Source: Salinicoccus luteus DSM 17002
GTDB taxonomy: Bacteria > Bacillota > Bacilli > Staphylococcales > Salinicoccaceae
Assembly (NCBI RefSeq): GCF_000712035.1
Contig: NZ_JONV01000007.1
Location: 360,042-424,041, forward strand
DNA length: 64,000 nt
Direction of reading: 5' to 3'
Part shown: positions 28,930-38,783 of the stretch, in pieces
How positions within the stretch are numbered: position 1 is the stretch's first letter
Layout of the letters: each line of letters starts with the position of its first letter
Notes under the pieces: generated by a model
Seen by the model: the letters and a program-made list of their open reading frames with translations, nothing else
The model's database searches: none
Told to the model about the DNA's origin: nothing
Position numbers and translations under genes: made by a program

Positions 28930-28958
28930 ACTATACCGATTTCAAGCCATGTTGTCAA
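28930..28958 (-). promoter_or_regulatory. Sigma-A promoter of rpmG-secE-nusG
   Basis: TTGACA (28958-28953), 17 bases, TATAGT (28935-28930). The -35 box contains the sigH stop codon, so the promoter partly overlaps the end of sigH. Confidence 0.85.
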
Positions 28959-29581
28959 ACGGCTCCACCGGACTCCTCCATGAGGGCAAGGCGCTCCTTT
29001 TTGCGCCTGATGCGGTGGAGGGTGTTCAGCACACTCTTTCTGTCGAGGGCGAATTCCCTGCAGACATCACTGATGTCATGCCCCTTCCCGAGGTGCTGCA
29101 GCACCTTCCTTTCCATTGGGGAGCATATCCCCCTCTTGTGCATCAGGTACTGGAGCTGCTCCTCCCTCACCATGATGGTGAGGGGATTGGCCACTTTCCC
29201 CTCCGGATCGGCCGGCTCCACCGCACCGTCCTCAAAGACCGGCACAGGCGGGCTGTATACCCGCATGGACCGCTTCCTTCTCGAACGCATATCAAGATGC
29301 AGCGTACGGAACAGGTAGTGGCTGTACCTTCCCCGATCACGCTGATAGCGGCTGCACAGCCTGAGTGCCTGCTCCATCATCTCCTGTTCGATATCTTCAC
29401 GGTCATGGAAGTCATTCATATAGCGATAGCTCATCCGGCGGATCTGCGGCCTCAGTTTGGCGTCCATCAGATCGAAGGCTTCCATATCCCCCGCATGGAC
29501 CCTGAAGGCCAGTGCATCCAGCTCGTCATCGGCATCTTCCCTGACAAAAAAATGAAACGTGGCAATATGGTACATATCCAT
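28955..29581 (-). CDS. sigH: RNA polymerase sigma factor SigH-like
   Basis: 208 aa. A short sigma-70-type protein: region 2 covers about 40-110 (MSYRYMNDFHDREDIEQEM, GRYSHYLFRTLHLDMRSR) and a region-4-like HTH lies near 150-195 (LGKGHDISDVCREF). Staphylococcal SigH, at this same position between rae1 and rpmG, drives competence genes and is normally almost silent. The start is ambiguous: ATG 29581 has AGGA seven bases upstream, while ATG 29575 has GGGGG five bases upstream. Sequence similarity to other sigma factors is low, as is usual for this protein. Confidence 0.85.
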   Translation of the reverse strand: MDMYHIATFHFFVREDADDELDALAFRVHAGDMEAFDLMDAKLRPQIRRMSYRYMNDFHDREDIEQEMMEQALRLCSRYQRDRGRYSHYLFRTLHLDMRSRRKRSMRVYSPPVPVFEDGAVEPADPEGKVANPLTIMVREEQLQYLMHKRGICSPMERKVLQHLGKGHDISDVCREFALDRKSVLNTLHRIRRKKERLALMEESGGAV

Positions 29582-29635
29582 CCCCCTATCCTGTTAATAG
29601 GAATGATAAGAGGGAATGTACACAAATTCAATACG

Positions 29636-30163
29636 CTAGAATCGTCCCCGGCGCCATTTTTCAAGTTTCGCCTGGACGTCATCACCGATATTCAATTTCT
29701 GCCTGGGCATTTTTTCGTTAATCGTGTCTATTTTCCTGCTGATATTTTTTTCGGCTTCCGTCAGATTCACCCACATCTCCCGGGACGAAATCCTGTATGC
29801 ACCGAGTGCGAATATGGCGTTCTGCTCGGTCAGGTCGCTCGTGACCACACTGATTTCACACAGGTGGGGATGATAGTGGTCATGGACGAAGCGTTCGATA
29901 TACTCGTCGGCCGTCTCCTTCTCCTTTGTATACACCACAGTGACGCCATGATAGTCAAAGATGCTTTCTTTCGAACGTACCTCATAGGCATCGAATACAC
30001 AGATGATTTCATAGTTCGCAACCGACTGGTATTCAGCCAAGGCTGCCAGTATCTTCTCTCTCGGCATTTCAAGTGAATGGAAGGACTCCCTATGCAACTC
30101 CTGATTCGCACCAATCAGATTATAGCCGTCCACAATCAGAATGCGTCTTTTTTTCCGCTTCAT
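29636..30163 (-). CDS. rae1: Ribosome-dependent endoribonuclease Rae1 (YacP, NYN domain)
   Basis: 175 aa. NYN/PIN-like nuclease: ILIVDGYNLIG near the N-terminus holds the first catalytic Asp; VFDA near 58, TAD near 86, and VTSD near 110 supply the others. B. subtilis Rae1 cuts mRNA in the ribosomal A site. ATG 30163 lies one base after the rlmB stop (TGATATG). The order rlmB-rae1-sigH is conserved in Firmicutes. Confidence 0.9.
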   Translation of the reverse strand: MKRKKRRILIVDGYNLIGANQELHRESFHSLEMPREKILAALAEYQSVANYEIICVFDAYEVRSKESIFDYHGVTVVYTKEKETADEYIERFVHDHYHPHLCEISVVTSDLTEQNAIFALGAYRISSREMWVNLTEAEKNISRKIDTINEKMPRQKLNIGDDVQAKLEKWRRGRF

Positions 30164-30164
30164 A

Positions 30165-30905
30165 TCATCCACGCCTGACGTCGTTCTGCTTGCGGAACAC
30201 TTCGTACATCAGCAGTGCGGCCGATACCGAGGCGTTGAGGCTGGTGATATGGCCCACCATCGGAATCTGGACGACGAAGTCGCATTTTTCCAATGTCTTT
30301 CTGCTGATTCCTTTACCTTCGCTGCCTATCACAAGGGCTGTATTGACGTCTGCCGCCATTTCCCGGTAGTCCATCGTTCCCTTGCCATCGCTGCCGGCCA
30401 CCCAGAAGCCCTTCTCCTTCAGCTTGTCGATGGTCTGGTTGATGTTCGTCACGCGGACGACCGGCACATGCTCTATCGCCCCTGTGGATGTCTTGGCGAC
30501 TGTATCCGTCAGCTGGACGGAACGGCGGTTTGGAATGATGACCCCATCAAATCCAGTTGCATCGCATGTCCTCAGGATGGAACCGAGATTGTGCGGATCC
30601 TCCAGTCCATCGAGTATGACCAGGTTCGCACGCTTCCCCTCGATTCTTCCCAGCAGTGTTTCGAGGGGCATATAGTCATGGGGACTGCCGAGGGCCACTA
30701 CGCCCTGGTGGCGTTCGTCTGTCAGTCCGTCAAGCTTCGATTTGGGGACCGTCTGGACGACCACCTTCTTTTTTCTTGCAGTATCAAGTATGTCCTTGAT
30801 CTGCCCCTTGTTCACGGAGTCCTGGATGAAGACCTTGTTGATGTCCGCATCCCCCATGAGCGCCTCGCGCACCGCATGGCGTCCCGCTATTACTGAATCA
30901 CTCAT
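30165..30905 (-). CDS. rlmB: 23S rRNA (guanosine-2'-O)-methyltransferase RlmB
   Basis: 246 aa. SpoU-type SPOUT methylase: an N-terminal substrate-binding domain (1-75), then the three SPOUT motifs [24 protein letters not shown] and [14 protein letters not shown], which form the knotted SAM site. It methylates the ribose of G2251 in E. coli numbering. It overlaps mrnC by 8 bases and abuts rae1. Confidence 0.95.
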   Translation of the reverse strand: MSDSVIAGRHAVREALMGDADINKVFIQDSVNKGQIKDILDTARKKKVVVQTVPKSKLDGLTDERHQGVVALGSPHDYMPLETLLGRIEGKRANLVILDGLEDPHNLGSILRTCDATGFDGVIIPNRRSVQLTDTVAKTSTGAIEHVPVVRVTNINQTIDKLKEKGFWVAGSDGKGTMDYREMAADVNTALVIGSEGKGISRKTLEKCDFVVQIPMVGHITSLNASVSAALLMYEVFRKQNDVRRG

Positions 30906-31299
30906 CTTTATCCCTCCCTGATTCCAATATAATATGCATCAATTCATCAAGCCGCGCCTTCTCCCCATTCAAGTGGAGATGCCCGATCAGCGCTTCCAGA
31001 CCGGAAGCGTTCCTGTAGTCCTTGATCGACGCATTCTTCGCCCGCGTTGCGCTCGACTTGTTTCGCGCCTTCCTTGCGATGTCCCACTCTTCCTCGGTCA
31101 GAACGTGCTTGTGCAGATAATCCAGAGCTTCAGCCTGGGCACTCGCCTTCACCAGCCGGTTGGCTGCCTGATGGACGGCATCCGGTTTCAGGTAGGGCCG
31201 CTCAGTCAGCAGATGGCTCCGGACGTAGACGGAGTACACAGCATCCCCCACAAAGGCGAGGGACAGGGGCTGCATTTCATCAGTGTTATGCTCACCCAC
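30898..31299 (-). CDS. mrnC: Mini-ribonuclease III
   Basis: 133 aa. An RNase III catalytic domain without the double-stranded RNA-binding domain: [14 protein letters not shown] (14-27) carries the catalytic Asp, and [13 protein letters not shown] near 98-110 the second acidic pair. It matures 23S rRNA ends. It is read from GTG 31299, which overlaps the cysS stop by 8 bases; an ATG at 31275 is less likely because it would cut the domain start short. Confidence 0.92.
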   Translation of the reverse strand: MGEHNTDEMQPLSLAFVGDAVYSVYVRSHLLTERPYLKPDAVHQAANRLVKASAQAEALDYLHKHVLTEEEWDIARKARNKSSATRAKNASIKDYRNASGLEALIGHLHLNGEKARLDELMHIILESGRDKDE

Positions 31300-32686
31300 G
31301 TCTGAAACGCACGCCTTCCTTGGTGTCCTCGAGAACGATCCCCTGATCCTTCAGATTGTCGCGGATTTCATCCGCACGTGCGAAATCCCTGTTCTTCCTC
31401 GCTTCATTCCGTTCTTCGATCAGTGCCTCGATCTCCTCGTCGAGCAGCACTTCCGCTTCATCCAATTCGATGCCGAGGACATTGCTGTAGATTTCGAACG
31501 TTTCGACGAAGCGTTCCAACACCTCGACGGATGTCGTATTCCGGCGCAGGTACTTGTTCAGTTCGGTCGCCAGGTCATGCCATGAAGTGATGGCATTTGC
31601 CGTATTGAAGTCATCATCCATATGGGCCTCGAACGTTTTGAGGTTGTCCGAGATGATCTTCACCATTACTTCGTCGTCCCCATTGCCGACGGCACTGGCA
31701 AGACGCTCCTTTGCCTGCAGATAGCTGAACTGGATCCGCTTCAGACCATTCTCGGCAGCGCCCACAAGTTCCCGGTTGTAGTTGATCGGATTGCGGTAGT
31801 GGACGCTGATCATGAAGAAGCGGAGGACATTCGGATTGATTTCCTTGATGATGTCATGCACAAGGATGAAGTTGCCGAGGGATTTCGACATCTTCTCATT
31901 GTCGATGTTGATGTAGCCGTTATGCATCCAATAGTTGGCGAATGTACTGTCCGTCATGCACTCGCTCTGTGCAATCTCATTTTCATGGTGCGGGAAGGTC
32001 AGATCCTGCCCGCCGGCATGGATGTCGATCGTGTCCCCCAGATGATGGCGCGCCATGACGCTGCATTCGATATGCCATCCCGGACGCCCCTCGCCCCAGG
32101 GGGCGGACCATTTGATTTCATTCGGCTTGGCCTGCTTCCACAGGACGAAGTCCAGCGGGTCCTGTTTCTTCTCCCCCGCTTCAATCCTTGCGCCCACTTT
32201 CAGGTCATCCACCGACTGGTGGGAGAGCTTGCCGTATTCGTCAAAGGAGCGCGTCCTGAAATAGACATCACCATCCGATTCATAGGCATGCCCTTTATCG
32301 ATCAGTACCTGTATGAACTCTATGATGTCATCCATGTGGTCCATTACACGGGGGTGGTGGGTGGCGGGTTTCACATTCAATGCCCCTGTATCCTCGAAGA
32401 AGGCTTTTATGAAACGGTCGGCGATGACCGGGACCTCCTCCTTCAGTTCGAGTGATGCCTTGATGAGCTTGTCGTCCACATCAGTGAAGTTGGATACATA
32501 TTCCACTTCATATCCTTTATATTCCAGATAGCGGCGCACCGTATCGAATGCGATGGCCGGGCGCGCATTGCCGATGTGGATATAGTTATATACGGTCGGA
32601 CCGCATACATACATCTTTACCCTGCCTGATTCGAGGGGTTTGAATTCTTCCTTCTGCCGCGTCAAAGAGTTAAATATGAGAACCAT
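31292..32686 (-). CDS. cysS: Cysteinyl-tRNA synthetase
   Basis: 464 aa. A class I synthetase: the HIGH motif appears as YIHIGNARP near 35-43 and KMSKS near 267-271. A zinc site uses C28 in VCGPTVY, the Cys in WHIECS near 209, and HHE near 233. It charges tRNA-Cys. It overlaps cysE by 17 bases, with GAGG before the ATG, and is under the same cysteine T-box, which fits feedback by uncharged tRNA-Cys. Confidence 0.98.
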   Translation of the reverse strand: MVLIFNSLTRQKEEFKPLESGRVKMYVCGPTVYNYIHIGNARPAIAFDTVRRYLEYKGYEVEYVSNFTDVDDKLIKASLELKEEVPVIADRFIKAFFEDTGALNVKPATHHPRVMDHMDDIIEFIQVLIDKGHAYESDGDVYFRTRSFDEYGKLSHQSVDDLKVGARIEAGEKKQDPLDFVLWKQAKPNEIKWSAPWGEGRPGWHIECSVMARHHLGDTIDIHAGGQDLTFPHHENEIAQSECMTDSTFANYWMHNGYINIDNEKMSKSLGNFILVHDIIKEINPNVLRFFMISVHYRNPINYNRELVGAAENGLKRIQFSYLQAKERLASAVGNGDDEVMVKIISDNLKTFEAHMDDDFNTANAITSWHDLATELNKYLRRNTTSVEVLERFVETFEIYSNVLGIELDEAEVLLDEEIEALIEERNEARKNRDFARADEIRDNLKDQGIVLEDTKEGVRFRRG

Positions 32687-33326
32687 TTTCTACCTCGTTC
32701 CTGACTTCGTGTCTAAAGTCCTTGATTTCATCTTCCAGTCCGTGAATCATATCGAGAATCGGGTCTGGCAGGTCGGTGTGGTTCAGATCCCGTGCGTTCT
32801 TCACTTTTTCACCCGCCTGCTTGACCACATAACCCGGAATGCCCACAACAGTGGCGTCACGGGGCACATCCTTCAATACTACGGAGTTTGCACCGATTTT
32901 CGAATTTTCGTGGATGCGTATATTTCCCAGTACTTTGGCACCCGCAGCAATGAGCACATTATCGTCGACGTCGGGGTGCCGCTTCTGCTCTTCCTTGCCG
33001 GTCCCGCCAAGCGTCACTCCCTGGTATATCGTCACATTATCGCCGATACGGCATGTTTCACCGATCACAGTGCCCATGCCATGGTCGATGAACAGTCTCC
33101 GGCCCACCTGGGCACCCGGATGGATTTCAATACCGGTAAAGAAGCGGCTCACCTGTGAGATGATGCGCGCACTTGTCGTGAACTTTTTCTTGTATAATTT
33201 ATGGGCGATCAGATGCGACCAGATGGCATGGAGACCTGAACAGGTGACGAGCACTTCCATACGATTCTTGGCCGCCGGGTCCATTTCCAGTACCATATCG
33301 ATATCTTCCTTCATTCTATCCAGCAT
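32670..33326 (-). CDS. cysE: Serine O-acetyltransferase
   Basis: 218 aa. An N-terminal helical domain, then a left-handed beta-helix built of hexapeptide repeats (about 60-165), with [12 protein letters not shown] and GVTLGGTGK around the active site. It makes O-acetylserine, the carbon skeleton of cysteine. The start is set at 33326 (MLDRMKED) with GGAGGA upstream; a 24-codon extension runs into the T-box terminator. First gene of the cysteine-controlled operon. Confidence 0.96.
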   Translation of the reverse strand: MLDRMKEDIDMVLEMDPAAKNRMEVLVTCSGLHAIWSHLIAHKLYKKKFTTSARIISQVSRFFTGIEIHPGAQVGRRLFIDHGMGTVIGETCRIGDNVTIYQGVTLGGTGKEEQKRHPDVDDNVLIAAGAKVLGNIRIHENSKIGANSVVLKDVPRDATVVGIPGYVVKQAGEKVKNARDLNHTDLPDPILDMIHGLEDEIKDFRHEVRNEVENGSHI

Positions 33327-33345
33327 TTCCCAGTTCCTCCATTCT

Positions 33346-33533
33346 AATAAAAATACCCCTGTCCATTTAGGACAGAGGCGCAATAAGCACGGTTCCACTC
33401 TGCTTGCAGCCCATGCTGCACTCTCGATATATTGAGGTTTCCACAGAGGGCAATTCTGATCAATGACCGGTTATCCTCGCACCTTCCGGATAATCTCTGG
33501 TTTCCGTCAAAAGATCATACTGGTTTCTCTGTT
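33346..33533 (-). promoter_or_regulatory. T-box riboswitch, cysteine specifier
   Basis: Stem I is closed by CAGAG (33531-33527) with CUCUG (33448-33444). In the internal loop the 3' side carries GAAUUGCC, giving UGC (33452-33450), a Cys codon, as specifier next to a GAUC/GAUC stem. The T-box sequence AGAGUGGAACCGUGC is at 33401-33387. A terminator (CCUCUGUCC, GGACAGGGG, U-tract) ends the leader at 33378-33346. Uncharged tRNA-Cys should switch on cysE-cysS. Confidence 0.93.
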
Positions 33534-33539
33534 CTAACA

Positions 33540-33568
33540 ATCATAATGGATTCCCCGCCGTGCTGCAA
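33540..33568 (-). promoter_or_regulatory. Promoter of the cysE-cysS operon
   Basis: TTGCAG (33568-33563), 17 bases, TATGAT (33545-33540), placing the transcript start at the foot of T-box stem I. Confidence 0.7.
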
Positions 33569-33581
33569 CTGGTTTGCCCGG

Positions 33582-35033
33582 TTACTTCAGCTTCTGAATG
33601 CGTGACAGTGCCTTCTCCCTGCCGATCAGGGAGATCGTTTCAGGCAGTTCCGGCCCCTTCGTCTGGCCGGTCACAGCCACACGGATCGGCATGAAGAGCT
33701 TCTTGCCCTTGTAGCCGGTCGACTTCTGGACTTCCTTGATTGCCGCCTTGATGGCTTCCGGGGTAAAGTCTTCCATCGTGCTGAACTTTTCATAGAGGGC
33801 CGCCATCAGCTCGGGGATATGCTCCTGGGCAACGACTTCGTTTGCCGCTTCATCAAATTCAATCTCTTCCTTGAAGAACTGTTCGGACAGCGTCGTAATC
33901 TCTCCGGCAAAGCTCATCTGCTCCTGGTAGAGGGCCACAAGCTTGCGCGCCCAGTCCAGCTCCGCTTCGGAGGCGTTCTCCTCTACAAGCCCTTCCTTCA
34001 CAAGGTGGGGCAGCGCCATCTGGAACACCGTTTCAGCATTCTTCTCCTTCATATACTGGTTGTTGATCCATGTCAGCTTCTGCTTGTCGAAGAAGGCCGG
34101 GGACTTGGACAGTCTCGTCTCATCAAACAGCTTGATGAATTCCTCCTTGGAGAAGATCTCCTCTTCCCCTTCAGGCGTCCATCCAAGCAGCGCGATGAAG
34201 TTGAACAGCGCCTCGGGCAGATAGCCCAGATCCTTGTACTGTTCGATGAACTGGATGATGGAGCCGTCGCGCTTGGAGAGTTTCTTCTTATTTTCATTGA
34301 CGATGAGCGTCATATGGCCGAATTTCGGCTCTTCCCATCCCATCGCCTGATAGATCATCTGCTGTTTCGGCGTATTGGAGATATGGTCATCCCCGCGCAG
34401 CACATGGGAGATTTCCATCATATGGTCATCGACGACGACCGCAAAATTATACGTTGGAACGCCGTCCCTTTTGACGATGACCCAGTCGCCGATGCCGTTC
34501 GAATCGAATGACACTTCGCCTTTTACGATGTCATCGAACACGAATGTCTCATCCTTCGGCACCCGGAAACGGATGCTCGGCTGTCTGCCTTCATCAATGA
34601 AGGCCTGCTCCTCCTCTTTTGTCAGATTCGCATGCTGGCCGCCGTATCTCGGCATCTCACCGCGGGCGATCTGCGCTTCCCGCTCCGCTTCGAGCTCTTC
34701 TGATGTCATATAGCATCGATAGGCCTTGCCCTCCTCCAGCAGCTTGTCGATGACCGGCTGGTAGATGTGCTGGCGTTCCGACTGGCGGTACGGGCCGTAT
34801 CCCCCGTCCTTATCCACACTTTCGTCCCATTCCAGGCCGAGCCATTTCAGATAGTGGAGCTGGGACTCTTCGCCCGCTTCCACGTTCCTTGCGCTGTCCG
34901 TATCTTCGATACGGATGATGAAGTCTCCGTCATAGCGACGGGCAAAAAGATAGTTGAACAATGCCGACCGTGCATTACCGATGTGCAGATATCCTGTCGG
35001 ACTGGGTGCATACCTTACTCTTACTTTATCCAT
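33582..35033 (-). CDS. gltX: Glutamyl-tRNA synthetase
   Basis: 483 aa. The class I HIGH motif is [10 protein letters not shown] near 15-24 and KLSKRDG near 253-259. It charges tRNA-Glu and, in this group, also tRNA-Gln for later amidation by GatCAB. GGAGG lies before the ATG and two bases separate it from ispF. A promoter for the next operon overlaps its 3' side. Confidence 0.98.
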   Translation of the reverse strand: MDKVRVRYAPSPTGYLHIGNARSALFNYLFARRYDGDFIIRIEDTDSARNVEAGEESQLHYLKWLGLEWDESVDKDGGYGPYRQSERQHIYQPVIDKLLEEGKAYRCYMTSEELEAEREAQIARGEMPRYGGQHANLTKEEEQAFIDEGRQPSIRFRVPKDETFVFDDIVKGEVSFDSNGIGDWVIVKRDGVPTYNFAVVVDDHMMEISHVLRGDDHISNTPKQQMIYQAMGWEEPKFGHMTLIVNENKKKLSKRDGSIIQFIEQYKDLGYLPEALFNFIALLGWTPEGEEEIFSKEEFIKLFDETRLSKSPAFFDKQKLTWINNQYMKEKNAETVFQMALPHLVKEGLVEENASEAELDWARKLVALYQEQMSFAGEITTLSEQFFKEEIEFDEAANEVVAQEHIPELMAALYEKFSTMEDFTPEAIKAAIKEVQKSTGYKGKKLFMPIRVAVTGQTKGPELPETISLIGREKALSRIQKLK

Positions 35034-35035
35034 TA

Positions 35036-35518
35036 TTATTCCTCCACTTTTTCAATTAGAACTACCGCTTCAGAAGCGATGCCTTCGCCCCTGCCTGTAA
35101 AACCGAGTTTCTCCGTAGTCGTCGCTTTAATATTAACATTCGAAAGGTCCGTCTTCAAAAGGGAGGCGGCAACATTCCGCATATCGTCGATATACGGCCT
35201 GAACTTGGGGCGTTCCGCCATGATGACCGCATCCATGTTCCCTATCCTGTACCCTTTTTTGGACATCATCTCCACCACTTCTGCAAGCAGCACTTTGGAA
35301 TCCATATCCTTGAAGGCTGCATCCGTATCGGGAAAGAACTTGCCGATATCCCCGAGGGCCAGTGCGCCAAGGATGGCGTCCGCCATCGTATGAAGCAGTA
35401 CATCCGCATCCGAGTGGCCCTTGAGCCCACGGTCATGGGGAATCTCGATGCCGCCGATGATCAGCGGGCGGCCTGCTTCGAATGCATGGACATCAAATCC
35501 ATGACCGATTCTGAACAT
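35036..35518 (-). CDS. ispF: 2-C-methyl-D-erythritol 2,4-cyclodiphosphate synthase
   Basis: 160 aa. GHGFDVHAF at the N-terminus and [18 protein letters not shown] hold the zinc ligands; [10 protein letters not shown] closes the protein. It carries out the fifth step of the non-mevalonate isoprenoid pathway. The start is set at 35518 with AAGGGAG upstream; the ispD stop lies two bases before it. Most Staphylococcus species use mevalonate and lack functional ispD/F, so having both here is noteworthy. Confidence 0.96.
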   Translation of the reverse strand: MFRIGHGFDVHAFEAGRPLIIGGIEIPHDRGLKGHSDADVLLHTMADAILGALALGDIGKFFPDTDAAFKDMDSKVLLAEVVEMMSKKGYRIGNMDAVIMAERPKFRPYIDDMRNVAASLLKTDLSNVNIKATTTEKLGFTGRGEGIASEAVVLIEKVEE

Positions 35519-35519
35519 G

Positions 35520-36197
35520 TCATTCACTCCCTTTCTTCACAATGGATTCGGCGACCTTCAGATCCTCTTCAGTCGTTATTTTAATATTATCATATGTCGA
35601 GGCCGTGACGTGGACCCTTTTTCCGAGGGCTTCCACCATCATCGAGTCATCCGTTACGGAGAGGCCGTTCTCTTCCGCATTGCGATAGGCCCGCATGAGC
35701 AGATCATATTCGAAGGCCTGCGGCGTATGCACTGAGATGACCGACGTCCGGTCGATGGTCTCCTCGACAGCATCACCGGATATGCGCTTCAGGGTGTCTT
35801 TCGGCTTCACTCCGCAGATAACTGCCTGGTGCACGGCCACCGATGCCTTCAGACCCTCCAGTGTCGTCCGGCTGACGAAGGGCCTGGCCCCGTCATGGAC
35901 AAACACGTATTCCGTCGGCTCGATGGCCCTGAGGACGTTGTGGATGCTGTGCTGACGCTCCCTGCCGCCTTCATGGATGCCTTTGACTTTGGTGCAGCCC
36001 TGAAGCATCTCCCATAGTATATCTATCTCGCCCTTGCGTCCGGCAAGATGGATGGCCTCACAGTCGGGATCTGCTTCAAATTTCTCTACAGTCATCCGGA
36101 TGATCGGGATGTCTCCCAGCCTGATGAAAACCTTATTGTAGTCCATGTGCATTCTGCTGCCCATTCCGGCAGCCGGAATTATTACTGTATATTTCAT
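35520..36197 (-). CDS. ispD: 2-C-methyl-D-erythritol 4-phosphate cytidylyltransferase
   Basis: 225 aa. The nucleotide-binding loop AAGMGSRM is near 9-16, VHDGARPF near 102-109, and TDDSMMVE near 186-193. It activates methylerythritol phosphate with CTP. It overlaps yacL by 4 bases. With ispF beside it this points to a working MEP route; the other MEP genes are outside the window. Confidence 0.95.
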   Translation of the reverse strand: MKYTVIIPAAGMGSRMHMDYNKVFIRLGDIPIIRMTVEKFEADPDCEAIHLAGRKGEIDILWEMLQGCTKVKGIHEGGRERQHSIHNVLRAIEPTEYVFVHDGARPFVSRTTLEGLKASVAVHQAVICGVKPKDTLKRISGDAVEETIDRTSVISVHTPQAFEYDLLMRAYRNAEENGLSVTDDSMMVEALGKRVHVTASTYDNIKITTEEDLKVAESIVKKGSE

Positions 36198-37249
36198 TTC
36201 CTTCTCACTTTCCTCGCGAATACAATGCGCCCGGAATTTGTCTGGAGCACACTTACCACCTCTACTTTGACGGTCTTATTTATAAGGGACCTGCCTTCTT
36301 CAACCACGACCATCGTACCATCTTCAAGATAGCCGACCCCCTGGTTCTCCTCTTTGCCCGTCTTCGAGATCAGCAGATCGAAAGTGTCGCCCTGGATGAC
36401 GACGACCTTTATTGCATCGGACAGCTGATTTACATTGAGGACCGGGATCTGGTGCAGCTGGCATACCTTGTTCAGATTATAGTCGGTGGTGATGATGGCA
36501 CCGTGTTCCACTTTTGCGGCTTCGATCAGCTGATGGTCGACATCAAGCTTGTCGTAATCGACCGGCATGATGGTAACATTATCACTCTGCTCCTGCAGGG
36601 CATTCAGCATATCCAGCCCCCTCTGGCCCTTGTCCCTTTTGATCGGGTCCGTAGCGTCGGCAATGAGCTGGAGTTCATCCAGCACGAACTGCGGGATGAC
36701 GAGCTCCCCTTCGATGAACCCGGTCTTTGCCACATCCACGATTCTTCCGTCTATGATGGCACTCGTATCAAGGAACTTCCGCGGGATCTTCCTCTCGTCC
36801 TCCTGGACTTTCGAGAAATTGCCGGGCAGGAAATCGAGGACTTCGCTGAACTTCTTGAGCCCGATCTGGAACCCGAGATATCCGAGTATCACAGCCAGTA
36901 TGAAGGGAAAGATATCGCCGATAAGGGGAATGTCGATCGCATTGATCAATAAGGAAATTAAGACAGCAATTAAAAGACCGATGATCATTCCCAGAGTGGC
37001 GGATACAATTTCCGCAAGGCTGCGGTTAAGGATCAGGACTTCCCCCCGCCGGATCAGCGACTCGACTTTCGGCACCGTCCACAGGAAAAGGAGAAGGAAG
37101 AGCAGGAGTCCGGCCAGACCGTGCACCAGCACATTGTCAAGGACGAGCGGCAGATCGACCGGAAGCACCTGGAAGAGGGTCGGCATCAGCCAGAGACCGA
37201 GCGACACCCCGATAAGTACATACAACACATACAGCAGATACTTCAACAT
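36194..37249 (-). CDS. YacL-type PIN/TRAM membrane protein
   Basis: 351 aa. Four hydrophobic segments in residues 1-125, then a PIN nuclease domain starting FLDTSAIIDGRI near 158-169, with EHGAIITTDYNLN near 253, and a C-terminal TRAM RNA-binding domain (about 285-345). The layout is that of B. subtilis YacL, a conserved neighbour of radA and ispD of uncertain role, thought to act on RNA at the membrane. Confidence 0.88.
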   Translation of the reverse strand: MLKYLLYVLYVLIGVSLGLWLMPTLFQVLPVDLPLVLDNVLVHGLAGLLLFLLLFLWTVPKVESLIRRGEVLILNRSLAEIVSATLGMIIGLLIAVLISLLINAIDIPLIGDIFPFILAVILGYLGFQIGLKKFSEVLDFLPGNFSKVQEDERKIPRKFLDTSAIIDGRIVDVAKTGFIEGELVIPQFVLDELQLIADATDPIKRDKGQRGLDMLNALQEQSDNVTIMPVDYDKLDVDHQLIEAAKVEHGAIITTDYNLNKVCQLHQIPVLNVNQLSDAIKVVVIQGDTFDLLISKTGKEENQGVGYLEDGTMVVVEEGRSLINKTVKVEVVSVLQTNSGRIVFARKVRRK

Positions 37250-37265
37250 GAATATTCACCTCCCC

Positions 37266-38639
37266 TTATTTGGTAATTGCGACTTTCAGCGCATCCCTCA
37301 AAGTGCGGACGCTGATGACTTCGATGCCCTCCGGCACCTCGAGCCCACTCATGTTCGACGCCGGGATGATGGCACGGTTGAAACCGAGTTTCGCCGCCTC
37401 CTGGAGCCTCTGTTCTATCTTGGTGACCCGTCTGACCTCCCCCGTCAGGCCGACTTCACCGATGAAGCAGTCATCGCCCCTGACCTGGGCGGCCTTGAAG
37501 CTTGAGGCGATGCTGACGATGACACTGAGGTCGACTGCCGGTTCATCCAGGCGCACACCCCCCGCCACTTTGATGTAGGCGTCATGCTGCTGCATGAGCA
37601 GCCCTTCGCTCTTCTCGAGCACCGCCATCAGCAGGGAGAGCCGGTTATGATCGATGCCTGTGGCCATGCGCCGTGGATTGTGGAAATGCGTCGGCGTGAC
37701 AAGTGCCTGGACTTCGACCAGCAGTGCCCGCGTCCCTTCCATGGTGGCCACGATGGCCGACCCCGGAGTGTTCTTCGAGCGCTCCTCCAGGAATATTTCC
37801 GAAGGATTGAGCACTTCCTTCAGCCCTTCACTCTTCATCTCGAACATGCCCATTTCATTCGTGGATCCGAAGCGGTTCTTGACCGCCCGGAGCATGCGGT
37901 AGGTATGGTGCTGGTCCCCTTCGAAATAAAGCACCGTATCCACCATATGCTCAAGCATCCTCGGTCCTGCAATTTGACCCTCCTTGGTCACATGACCGAC
38001 GATGAAGGTGGCAACATTACCGCTTTTCGCGATGTTCATCAGGCTCTGTGTACACTCACGCACCTGGGAGACGCTCCCGGGGGCACTCGTCACATCCGGA
38101 TTGTATATGGTCTGGATGGAGTCGATGATCAGGAAGTCTGGGTCCAGCCTTTTAATCTCGTCATGGATGTAGAAGAGGTTGGTCTCGCTATAGACATTCA
38201 GCTGATCGCTCCCTTCAGTCAGCCGGTCCGCACGCAGCTTGATCTGTTCCAGTGATTCCTCACCGGATACATACAGTACTTCGTGGTTTTGGGACAGGGT
38301 AAGAGCCGTCTGGAGGAGTATCGTCGACTTCCCGATGCCGGGATCCCCGCCGATCAGGATCAGGGATCCATCGACGATGCCCCCACCAAGGACCCGGTCG
38401 AACTCGCCGCTCTGTGTCAGCGTCCTCGGCGTGTTGCTCTTGCTCACCCGTTCAAGCTTCCGGCTGCGCTGGCGGCCTTCCGCTTCGGGCTTGCCGAACG
38501 TCCCCCGCCCCTTCGTCTCCTTGTGGACCAGCTTCTCTTCCATCTGGTTCCATGCACCGCAGTTCGGACATCTGCCCATCCATTTGGGCGATTCGTGTCC
38601 GCATGCCATGCACTCGAAAATATTTTTCGTTTTTGCCAT
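37266..38639 (-). CDS. radA: DNA repair protein RadA
   Basis: 457 aa. An N-terminal C4 zinc finger ([18 protein letters not shown], 10-27), a RecA-like ATPase with Walker [11 protein letters not shown] near 97-106, the RadA-specific KNRFG motif near 255, and a C-terminal Lon-protease-like domain (from about 290). It drives branch migration of recombination intermediates. It follows a candidate promoter after the clpC terminator. Confidence 0.96.
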   Translation of the reverse strand: MAKTKNIFECMACGHESPKWMGRCPNCGAWNQMEEKLVHKETKGRGTFGKPEAEGRQRSRKLERVSKSNTPRTLTQSGEFDRVLGGGIVDGSLILIGGDPGIGKSTILLQTALTLSQNHEVLYVSGEESLEQIKLRADRLTEGSDQLNVYSETNLFYIHDEIKRLDPDFLIIDSIQTIYNPDVTSAPGSVSQVRECTQSLMNIAKSGNVATFIVGHVTKEGQIAGPRMLEHMVDTVLYFEGDQHHTYRMLRAVKNRFGSTNEMGMFEMKSEGLKEVLNPSEIFLEERSKNTPGSAIVATMEGTRALLVEVQALVTPTHFHNPRRMATGIDHNRLSLLMAVLEKSEGLLMQQHDAYIKVAGGVRLDEPAVDLSVIVSIASSFKAAQVRGDDCFIGEVGLTGEVRRVTKIEQRLQEAAKLGFNRAIIPASNMSGLEVPEGIEVISVRTLRDALKVAITK

Positions 38640-38677
38640 GTTTAGAGACTCTCCTGTACTTTGTATTTATTATTAAC

Positions 38678-38706
38678 ATTGTATAACTATTACCTGTGAT
38701 TTTAAA
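38678..38706 (-). promoter_or_regulatory. Candidate promoter of radA
   Basis: TTTAAA (38706-38701), 17 bases, TACAAT (38683-38678), between the clpC terminator and radA. Confidence 0.5.
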
Positions 38707-38742
38707 GCGGCAACCTCATGGTGTCCTTATGCGTCCATGATG

Positions 38743-38771
38743 AAAAAGCCGGGATGGTTTCCCATCCCGGC
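38743..38771 (-). terminator. Terminator of the ctsR-clpC operon
   Basis: GCCGGGATGG, loop of four, CCATCCCGGC, then TTTTT on the minus strand. Confidence 0.9.
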
Positions 38772-38783
38772 ATGCCAATCCTT

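Noticed and set aside
28949..30076. 375-codon plus-strand frame opposite sigH and rae1
   Set aside because: Antisense shadow of conserved genes with clear motifs; no ribosome site or family signature.
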